From Caldifarciminota bacterium (GTDB lineage Bacteria; Hydrothermota; Tepidihabitantia; Tepidihabitantales; Tepidihabitantaceae): a DNA stretch of 8,475 nt. Shown here piece after piece: positions 1 through 5,911 of the stretch. The notes beneath the pieces are model-generated. The model made no database searches. It was not told the origin of the DNA and was given only the letters and a program-made list of their open reading frames with translations. Both the position numbers and the translations under genes were made by a program. The stretch's first letter is position 1. Every line of letters starts with the position of its first letter. The stretch spans positions 1 through 8,475 of the forward strand of contig DSBX01000216.1 of the NCBI GenBank assembly GCA_011049385.1, written 5' to 3'.

Positions 1-1023
1 ATCGAGGTCCACGCCACCAAGACACCGCCCGCCTCGCAGATAATCCCGACTTTCGATCGGAACCGGGGCGCAATGCTCGAGTTCTTCCACCGCGCCGGCC
101 ACGGCATCAACGGCACCGTCAGCGACGCCGGGACCGGTGAGCCGGTCCATGCCCAGGTCTGGGTCGGCCCGGCCGACTGGCACAGCTACACCCACTCGGA
201 AACCGGGATGTACCACCGCTTCTACCTGCCCGGGACCTACTCCCTGACCTTCCGGGCCCCGGGATACCGGGACACGACCATTACCGACGTGGTGGTACCC
301 AACTCGGGTGACTCGGCGGTGACCGTAGACGTGGCACTCATGCCCGATGTCACCGCCCCGCTGTTCGGCTTCCGGGTGATGTACGCCTTCTACATCAACA
401 CGCCTTCCTCGAACCGCACCTACCCGACCCGGGCCATCGGCCCGCGCGACGGAGTGACCTATCAACTCGATGCCGGCAAGTACATCGCCATTGATATGAA
501 CCGGCCGATCGTGAACCGGACCGGCACCGACTTCGTCGTCTACCGGCCGACCGGCACCGGTACCGCCACGGTCAAGGTCGCCAACCACTGGGAAGGACCA
601 TGGACCACCATCGGCACCGCGAACGCGGCCGAAACCGGCTTCGACCTCAACACGGTCGGACTCGACAGCGCGCGCTACGTCCGGCTCGAGGCCGCCTCCG
701 CTTTTCATCTTGACGCCATCGAAGGTGTCAACTACACCGGCGTGGCCGGTGCAGAACCCTCTCCCCTGCCCGCCCCGCACCTCAGCGTCGCCCGCAACCC
801 GTCTGCGGGCGTGGTGCGGTTCCTGCTCGACCGGCCTGCGCCCGGCACCCGCGTCCTGATCCACGACGCCACGGGCCGGCGGATTGAGACCCTGGCTGTG
901 ACCAGCCGCGAACTGAACTGGAACCTGCGCGACACGCGGGGTGCCAACGTCCCGGCCGGGGTCTATTTCGCCCGGCTCGCAGGCATGGAACGTGCACCGG
1001 TGCGCGTGGTGGTAACGCAGTGA
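1..1023 (+). CDS. M14 zinc carboxypeptidase, C-terminal part (5' end outside window), with accessory beta domains and sorting-like tail
   Basis: The frame is open from base 1, giving 340 visible residues; the ATG at 73 is internal. Residues 1-30 match the end of an M14 catalytic domain. The segment PPASQIIPT (9-17) closely resembles the PASQIIPT stretch of pancreatic carboxypeptidase A, and Glu2 sits where its catalytic Glu270 lies. The zinc-binding HxxE...H part must be upstream. A carboxypeptidase-regulatory-like beta sandwich follows at about 34-115, with GTV.DAGTGEPV at its start and a YRD near the end. Residues about 120-248 look like a galactose-binding/discoidin-like sandwich (SARYVRLEA, LDAIEGVNY). 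Residues about 258-340 are a FlgD-Ig / type-IX-sorting-like tail with NP near its start and PAGVYFARL near its end. It is probably a secreted or surface enzyme trimming peptides from the C-terminus. Its TGA overlaps the next gene's GTG start by 4 bases. The family call is fairly secure; the middle-domain name is tentative. Confidence 0.82.
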   Translation: MEVHATKTPPASQIIPTFDRNRGAMLEFFHRAGHGINGTVSDAGTGEPVHAQVWVGPADWHSYTHSETGMYHRFYLPGTYSLTFRAPGYRDTTITDVVVPNSGDSAVTVDVALMPDVTAPLFGFRVMYAFYINTPSSNRTYPTRAIGPRDGVTYQLDAGKYIAIDMNRPIVNRTGTDFVVYRPTGTGTATVKVANHWEGPWTTIGTANAAETGFDLNTVGLDSARYVRLEAASAFHLDAIEGVNYTGVAGAEPSPLPAPHLSVARNPSAGVVRFLLDRPAPGTRVLIHDATGRRIETLAVTSRELNWNLRDTRGANVPAGVYFARLAGMERAPVRVVVTQ

Positions 1024-2345
1024 AAGGACCGAAACGCGCCGCGCTCCTTCTGCTCTGCGTGCAAGCCCTCGGCTGGGCCGGGATTGCCGAGCGCATCACC
1101 GACTACGAACTTGCCAACGGCCTGCGCGTCATCATCTACGTTGACTCCTCCGCCCCGGTCGTGGCCACCCACGTCTGGTACCGGGTCGGTTCCTACTACG
1201 AACCTGTCGGCCGGACCGGCATCAGCCACATGACCGAGCATATGGTCTTCAAGCGTTCGCCGGCCTGGCCCCCGGATGGATTCTCTCAACTGGTCCAGGA
1301 ACACGGCGGGCAGAGCAACGGCTTCACCTCGACCTGGTACAGCGGCTACTTCGAAGTATTTGCCGCGGACCGCTGGGAGCTCGCGCTCAAGCTCGAGGCC
1401 GCCCGGATGCACGCCTGCATCTTCCTCGACGAGGATTTCATCCCGGAGAGGGAGGTCGTGAGCGAAGAATGGCGCCTGAGCGACAACCAGCCGACCCGCC
1501 GGCTCTGGACCGACTTCTTCGCAACCGCGTTCCAGGCCAACCCCCAGCGCAACCCGACAATCGGCTGGTCGGACGATATCCGCAACTACACCCGGTCGGC
1601 GGTCGAGGAATGGTACCGCACCTGGTACAACCCGGCCAATGCGGTGCTGGTCATCGCCGGTGATGTCCGGCCGGACAAGGTCAGAACCTTGGTCGCGAAG
1701 CACTTCGGACGGCTCAGGGGTAAACCGGTTCCCAAGGTGGACTTCTACGACATCGAACCGGACCAGCGCGGCGCGCGCCGGGTCGAGGTCCGGATGCGCA
1801 CCTCGGCCCCGGCCCTGCTCATCGGCTACCGGATGCCCGGTCGGCGCGATACTGTCGGCTACAACGCGGCGGCGGTAACCGCAGCGGTGCTCGGCGATGG
1901 CCGGCTTTCCCGGCTCCATCGCCGGCTGGTCGTCGAAACCAGGCTCGCCACCTCGGTCAACGTCTGGCCGACGGCCCAACGCGACCCCGGCCTGCTGATG
2001 TTGATGATTACCCCGAACAACGAGGAGAGCATCCCGGCCATAGAGCGGGTCGTAACCGAGGAGATTGCCCGACTCGCAGAAGAGCCGGTCGAGGAACGCG
2101 AACTCGAACGGGTCCGCAACGGCCTTGTCGCCAATGAGGTCTTCGCGCGTGACAACGCGGGCCGGGTCGCGTACCTCATCGCCAGCTACTGGGCGCTCAC
2201 CGACGACTGGCGGGAGTTCGACCGGGAGCTCGAACGCACCCGCCGCATCGGCACCGACGAGGTGATGGCCTTTGCCCGGGACTGGCTCCGGCCCGAGTTC
2301 CAGACGGTCGGGGCCCTGCTCCCACCGCAAACGGAGGCGAGATGA
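1020..2345 (+). CDS. M16 family zinc metallopeptidase, catalytic subunit (first copy)
   Basis: The product is 441 residues, a normal length for a single M16B subunit. It starts with GTG inside a GTGA overlap with the upstream stop. The N-terminus (KGPKR, then a hydrophobic run to about residue 20) looks like a signal peptide, so export to the periplasm is likely. The inverted zinc motif HxxEH is His70-Met-Thr-Glu73-His74, and EREVVSEE places the third ligand at Glu150. Asn100 in SNGFTS matches the conserved substrate-strand Asn of the family. The second half (about 240-435) is the non-catalytic M16 C domain. There the family's Arg/Tyr pair is replaced by Val304 and Thr311, so this subunit probably needs the partner encoded next. 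M16B enzymes cleave peptides inside a chamber closed by two subunits. The gene is a paralog of 3679-5040. The peptide substrate cannot be told from sequence. Confidence 0.92.
   Translation: MKGPKRAALLLLCVQALGWAGIAERITDYELANGLRVIIYVDSSAPVVATHVWYRVGSYYEPVGRTGISHMTEHMVFKRSPAWPPDGFSQLVQEHGGQSNGFTSTWYSGYFEVFAADRWELALKLEAARMHACIFLDEDFIPEREVVSEEWRLSDNQPTRRLWTDFFATAFQANPQRNPTIGWSDDIRNYTRSAVEEWYRTWYNPANAVLVIAGDVRPDKVRTLVAKHFGRLRGKPVPKVDFYDIEPDQRGARRVEVRMRTSAPALLIGYRMPGRRDTVGYNAAAVTAAVLGDGRLSRLHRRLVVETRLATSVNVWPTAQRDPGLLMLMITPNNEESIPAIERVVTEEIARLAEEPVEERELERVRNGLVANEVFARDNAGRVAYLIASYWALTDDWREFDRELERTRRIGTDEVMAFARDWLRPEFQTVGALLPPQTEAR
1086..2324 (+). repeat. Gene-sized direct repeat, copy 1 (M16 catalytic gene)
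   Basis: Codons 23-435 of this gene align with 3745-4983 at a constant offset of 2659 bases and no indel. Exact matches include 38 bases (1602-1639), 34 bases (1740-1773), 33 bases (1908-1940) and 32 bases (1525-1556). It is a diverged tandem duplication, not a mobile element. Confidence 0.9.
2333..2337 (+). promoter_or_regulatory. Ribosome binding site for the M16 partner subunit
   Basis: GGAGG lies inside the end of the first M16 gene, four bases before the ATG at 2342. The spacing is slightly short, and together with the ATGA overlap it supports both direct initiation and coupling. Confidence 0.65.
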
Positions 2346-3682
2346 AACCCCTGCTCACCCTGCTCGCGGCCTGCGGCATCCTCTTCGCGGTCCCGAGCCT
2401 GCCGGTCTACCGCGACTCGCTCGAAAACGGACTGGTTGTGCTGACCTATGAAGACCATAGCGTACCCGCGGTCTCAATGCGGCTGGTCAGCCGCTCCGGC
2501 GCAACCCTGGACCCCGGGGGGCGTAGTGGCACCGCCAATCTCACCGCCCGGCTCCTCCTCGACGGCACCGCATTCCGCAGTGCGGAAGAGATTACCGAAA
2601 CCATCGAGTTCCTCGGTATCCGCCGCAACGCAGGTTCCGGCTACGACTTTTCCTACTCGGAGCTGATGACGCTGAGCGAGTATCTTGATACCGCACTGAC
2701 CCTGCTCGCCGAGGCGGCCCGCTCCGCCTCCTTCCCGGAATCCGAGTTCGAACGCGAACGGGCCCTGACCCTGACCCGGGCCCGCCGTGACTGGGACCGT
2801 CCCAACACCGTGGTCGAGGCCGATTTCGACCGCCTGCTCTTCGGCGACCAGCACCCCTACACTCGTGACGAATGTGGTGACACCGCGGACCTGCCCGGAC
2901 TCACGCCCGATGACGTCCGGTCCTTCCACGCCGCGCACTGGCACCCGGGCAACTGCTTCCTCATCATCGTCGGTGCGGTCGAACGCGAAGACCTGCTCGG
3001 CCGGGTGCGAAGCCTGTTCGGTGACTGGCCCGCATCCGCCCGCGTCGAGCGGCCGACTGTGCCGGGCTTCGACTTCCCACCCGGCATCCGGGCCCGCGCC
3101 ATCACCCGGCCGGAAATGAGCCAGAGCTACGTCATTATGGGCCATCCCGGTCTGTCGGTATTCGACACGGACCTGCAGGCCGCCCGGCTGATGTCGTTCG
3201 TGCTCGGCGGCTCGGCCATCGCCTCGAGGCTCGGCGAATCGGTCCGGGTCGAAGGCGGGCTTGCCTACGACGTACGTTGCTGGTTTGACCGGCTGGCCCT
3301 GCCCGGCGCGTTCCGGGCCACGGTTCAGACCGCGGACCCGGCCGAGGCCATCCGCCGGATACGCTACGAAATCCGGCGGATGCACGAATCCGGCCCGACC
3401 GAGCGCGAAACCGAAACCGCCCGCAACTACTTCACTGGCAGTTTCCCGCTCGGCTACAGCAGTACTTCCGGCAAGCTCCGAGAGTTGACCTTCGCCGAGG
3501 CCTACGGTTTCGGCCCGGGCTGGCTGGAGGAATTCCCGCGTGTTATCGGCGAGTTGACCCGAGAGGACCTCGCCGCCGCGGCCCGAACCCGACTCTGCCC
3601 GGACGACATGCTCATCGTCGTAGTTGGCCCGCTCACCCGAGACCGGCTCGGGCTGGACGACACAGCCTGGCTTGAGGAATGA
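2342..3682 (+). CDS. M16 family peptidase-like partner subunit, zinc site lost, Arg/Tyr pair kept
   Basis: The product is 446 residues. Its ATG overlaps the previous stop as ATGA, with GGAGG four bases before the overlap. The fold is M16: ENGLVVLTYEDHSVP near 28-42, and a second half starting near 255. Where active members have HxxEH, this one has Asn66-Leu-Thr-Ala69-Arg70, and the downstream glutamate region reads ERERALTLTRARR, so zinc binding and catalysis should be absent. In contrast, SRL..SVRVEGGLAYD contains Arg302 and Tyr309, the seven-apart pair that in M16 enzymes holds the substrate from the C domain (as Arg824/Tyr831 in human insulin-degrading enzyme). It is therefore the complementary half of a heterodimer with one or both neighbours. 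The N-terminus is an export signal. A lipobox-like LAAC at residues 8-11 is present, but it sits unusually close to the start, so lipoprotein status is uncertain. Confidence 0.9.
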   Translation: MKPLLTLLAACGILFAVPSLPVYRDSLENGLVVLTYEDHSVPAVSMRLVSRSGATLDPGGRSGTANLTARLLLDGTAFRSAEEITETIEFLGIRRNAGSGYDFSYSELMTLSEYLDTALTLLAEAARSASFPESEFERERALTLTRARRDWDRPNTVVEADFDRLLFGDQHPYTRDECGDTADLPGLTPDDVRSFHAAHWHPGNCFLIIVGAVEREDLLGRVRSLFGDWPASARVERPTVPGFDFPPGIRARAITRPEMSQSYVIMGHPGLSVFDTDLQAARLMSFVLGGSAIASRLGESVRVEGGLAYDVRCWFDRLALPGAFRATVQTADPAEAIRRIRYEIRRMHESGPTERETETARNYFTGSFPLGYSSTSGKLRELTFAEAYGFGPGWLEEFPRVIGELTREDLAAAARTRLCPDDMLIVVVGPLTRDRLGLDDTAWLEE

Positions 3683-5040
3683 AACGCGCCTTCTTCCTGC
3701 TGCTCTGCTCCCTGCTCTTCGCTCACGGCGCGTCCCTGTCCATTGAGTCCCGGATTACCGACTACGAACTCGCCAACGGTCTGCGCGTGGTCATCTACGT
3801 GGACTCCTCGGCCCCGGTCGTGGCCACCCACGTCTGGTATCGCGTCGGCGGGTATCACGAACCCATCGGCAAGACCGGCATCAGCCACATGACCGAGCAC
3901 ATGAGCTTCAAGCAGTCCCCGGCCTGGGAACCGGACGACTTCCACGGACTCATCCGACGACACGGCGGCCGCAGCAGCGGTTTCACCTCGACCTGGTACA
4001 CCGGCTACTTCGCGGTGTTCGCCGCAGACCGCTGGGAACTGGCGCTTGAGCTCGAAGCCGCCCGGATGCACGGCTGTGTCTTCACCAACGAAGACTTCCT
4101 GCCCGAGAAGGAGGTCGTGACCGAGGAATGGCGCCTGCGCGACAACCGAGCCACGAGCAGGCTCTGGACCGATTTCGATGCCGCCGCGTTCCAGGCCAAC
4201 CCCCAGCGCAACCCGGTCATCGGCTGGCCGGACGACATCCGTAACTACACCCGGTCCGCAGTCGAGGAATGGTACCGCACCTGGTACAACCCGGCCAACG
4301 CGATCCTCGTCATCGCCGGCGATGTCCGACCGGACAAGGTCAAGCCCTTGGTCGCCAGGCATTTCGACCGGCTCAAAGGCAGACCGGTTCCCGTGGCAGA
4401 CTTCTACGACATCGAACCGGACCAGCGCGGCGAACGCCGGGTCGAGGTCCGGATGCGGACCACCGCCCCCAGTCTCCTGGTCGGCTACCGAATGCCCGGC
4501 CGACGCGACACGACGGACTATCACGCGGCCGCGGTGGCCGCTGCGGTACTCGGTCAGGGCCGACTCTCCCGGCTCCATCGCCGGCTGGTCGTCGAAACCG
4601 GGCTTGCCACCTCGGTCAGCAGTTGGCCCCGCGCCCAAAGCGACCCCGGCCTGCTCGTCATCTCGGTCACACCGGCCGATGCCGAGAGCATCCCGGCGAT
4701 TGAACAGCTCATCGCCGATGAAGTTGCGCGACTCGGCCGGGAGCCGGTCGCGGAGCGCGAGTTGGAACGGGTTCGCAACGCACTCGCCGCGGACGCCGTC
4801 TTCGACCGCGACGATGCTCACCGGGTCGGGCGCCTCATCGCCATGTACTGGACCACCACGGGCGACTGGCGGGAATACGACCGGGAACTAGAGCGCACCC
4901 GCGGCATCGGCGCCAACGAAGTGATGGCCTTCGCCCGGAATTGGCTCCGGCCCGAGTTCCGCACCATCGGCACCCTGCTCCCGGCCCGGGATCTACTGCC
5001 CCGCACAGTGGAGCGTTCGAAGGACGAAACGGACGGCTGA
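3679..5040 (+). CDS. M16 family zinc metallopeptidase, catalytic subunit (second copy)
   Basis: The product is 453 residues. The ATG overlaps the previous stop as ATGA; the GAGGA before it is almost adjacent, so translation probably depends on coupling. Residues 1-18 form a signal peptide (KR, hydrophobic core, likely cleavage after HGA). It aligns without gaps to the product of 1020-2345 over residues 23-435 at about 77% identity (hand count), so the site residues share numbering: His70, Glu73, His74 and Glu150 for zinc and catalysis, with Val304 and Thr311 in place of the Arg/Tyr pair. It differs at the substrate strand, where Ser100 replaces the conserved Asn (SSGFTS instead of SNGFTS), in the nearby stretch 84-95, and in an extra charged C-terminal tail of about 16 residues. 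It is probably an active periplasmic peptidase subunit sharing the partner at 2342-3682, perhaps with altered specificity. Confidence 0.91.
   Translation: MKRAFFLLLCSLLFAHGASLSIESRITDYELANGLRVVIYVDSSAPVVATHVWYRVGGYHEPIGKTGISHMTEHMSFKQSPAWEPDDFHGLIRRHGGRSSGFTSTWYTGYFAVFAADRWELALELEAARMHGCVFTNEDFLPEKEVVTEEWRLRDNRATSRLWTDFDAAAFQANPQRNPVIGWPDDIRNYTRSAVEEWYRTWYNPANAILVIAGDVRPDKVKPLVARHFDRLKGRPVPVADFYDIEPDQRGERRVEVRMRTTAPSLLVGYRMPGRRDTTDYHAAAVAAAVLGQGRLSRLHRRLVVETGLATSVSSWPRAQSDPGLLVISVTPADAESIPAIEQLIADEVARLGREPVAERELERVRNALAADAVFDRDDAHRVGRLIAMYWTTTGDWREYDRELERTRGIGANEVMAFARNWLRPEFRTIGTLLPARDLLPRTVERSKDETDG
3745..4983 (+). repeat. Gene-sized direct repeat, copy 2 (M16 catalytic gene)
   Basis: This is the partner of 1086-2324. 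The exact blocks lie at 4261-4298, 4399-4432, 4567-4599 and 4184-4215. The signal peptide regions and C-terminal tails outside the repeat have diverged freely. The single-copy partner-subunit gene lies between the two copies. Confidence 0.9.
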
Positions 5041-5045
5041 TCCCT

Positions 5046-5906
5046 GTGAAACTCGGCAGTATCGAGCTTCAACCCCTCAGCGACGGCTGGTTCGGGCTCG
5101 ACGGCGGCGCAATGTTTGGCGTTGTCCCGCGCGTGCTCTGGGAGAAGAGGAACCCTCCGGACGAACGCAACCGCATCCGACTCGCCCTGCGCCCCTTGCT
5201 CATTGTTACCGGGCCGGAGACCATTCTCGTGGACACCGGCATCGGCCGGAAGTATGGCGACCGCTTCAACGATATGTTCAACGTTGATCAATCCTCGGAC
5301 GACCTGCTGACCAGCCTTGCCCGCACCGGCCGCAGACCCGAAGACGTCACGCAAGTCGTGCTCACGCACCTGCATTTCGACCACGCCGGCGGCGCGACAC
5401 GTCTCGACGAGAACGGCCGGCCGGTACCGACCTTCTCCAACGCCCGCCACTTCGTCCAGCAGACCGAATGGGAGGATGCCAACAACCCCAACCGCCGCAC
5501 CCGGGGCTCGTACCGACCCGACGACTTCCTCCCTCTCGATGCGGCCGGACTCATCAAGAAGGTGGACGGCAACACCGATATTGCACCGGGAATCCGGCTC
5601 CTGCGCACCGGCGGTCACACCCGGGGGCACCAAGTCGTCCTGGTCCGATCCGAAGACCACACCGCCATCTACTGGGCTGACCTCATCCCGACCGCCAGCC
5701 ACGTGCCCATCCCCTACATTATGGGCTACGACACTTACCCGCTCGAGACCATCCGCGGCAAGGAGGAACTGCTCGCCCGAGCCGCGGATGGGGAGTGGAT
5801 CAGCATCTTCGAACACGACCCGGACCTGGATGTTGCGCTGATCGTACGCGACGGAGACGGCTTCCGCGCCCGCAGCATCGAACGGCCCCTACCGACAAAG
5901 GAGTAA
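5046..5906 (+). CDS. MBL-fold metallo-hydrolase (lactonase / methyl parathion hydrolase-like group)
   Basis: The chosen start is the GTG at 5046, five bases after the preceding stop, giving 286 residues. The longer frame from ATG 4941 would run about 100 bases into the peptidase gene and adds only low-complexity, shadow-like sequence. No good ribosome binding site precedes the GTG, so reinitiation after the upstream gene is likely. The full dinuclear metal set is visible: THLHFDH gives His108, His110, Asp112 and His113; then His191 (TGGHTRGH), Asp212 (WADLIPT) and His257 (FEHD). The last spacings (21 and 45 residues) resemble those of N-acyl homoserine lactonase AiiA. LVDTGIG (61-67) is the usual MBL strand motif, and GVVPRVLWE near 25-33 is reminiscent of the methyl parathion hydrolase group. 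No signal peptide is seen, so it is probably cytoplasmic. Substrate unknown: lactone, ester and phosphoester are all possible. Confidence 0.88.
   Translation: MKLGSIELQPLSDGWFGLDGGAMFGVVPRVLWEKRNPPDERNRIRLALRPLLIVTGPETILVDTGIGRKYGDRFNDMFNVDQSSDDLLTSLARTGRRPEDVTQVVLTHLHFDHAGGATRLDENGRPVPTFSNARHFVQQTEWEDANNPNRRTRGSYRPDDFLPLDAAGLIKKVDGNTDIAPGIRLLRTGGHTRGHQVVLVRSEDHTAIYWADLIPTASHVPIPYIMGYDTYPLETIRGKEELLARAADGEWISIFEHDPDLDVALIVRDGDGFRARSIERPLPTKE
5897..5903 (+). promoter_or_regulatory. Ribosome binding site that fixes the CoA-transferase start
   Basis: AAAGGAG, eight bases before ATG 5912, overlaps the last codons of the MBL gene. It is the strongest Shine-Dalgarno sequence in the window and argues for 5912 over the upstream in-frame starts. 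Confidence 0.8.
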
Positions 5907-5911
5907 CAGCA

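Noticed and set aside
517..570. Clustered GACCGGCACCG-like repeats that could suggest a hairpin or recombination site
   Set aside because: They lie inside the carboxypeptidase gene and follow from GC-rich codons for Thr-Gly repeats. No clean inverted repeat or flanking T-run is present.
963..2330. 455-residue open frame on the minus strand, with a similar one at 3502-4821
   Set aside because: Both lie antisense to the two M16 catalytic genes and look alike only because those genes are paralogs. High third-position GC leaves antisense frames open. Their products are rich in Gly, Arg, Val, Asp and Pro, with no recognisable motif.
2342..3682. Considering the M16 gene without HxxEH as a decaying pseudogene
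   Set aside because: The frame is intact, the length is normal, the Arg/Tyr pair is retained, and overlaps with both neighbours are maintained. This fits a functional non-catalytic partner rather than decay.
4178..4891. 237-residue plus-strand frame inside the second M16 gene
   Set aside because: Its Ser/Arg/Pro/Thr-rich composition is typical of a frame-shifted reading of a GC-rich gene. It is fully contained in a gene with an intact zinc site.
4941..5045. Upstream ATG start for the MBL hydrolase
   Set aside because: It would overlap the peptidase gene by about 100 bases, and the added residues are a low-complexity out-of-frame reading of that gene. The MBL homology begins at the GTG at 5046.
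4818..5816. 332-residue minus-strand open frame, and a 303-residue one at 2474-3385
   Set aside because: These are antisense shadows of the MBL hydrolase and the M16 partner gene. No family motif is seen, and both overlap well-supported genes completely.
5795..5911. Upstream start for the CoA-transferase
   Set aside because: The extension overlaps the MBL gene and is Arg/Pro-rich shadow sequence. The ATG at 5912 has a strong, well-spaced ribosome binding site and matches the family N-terminus.
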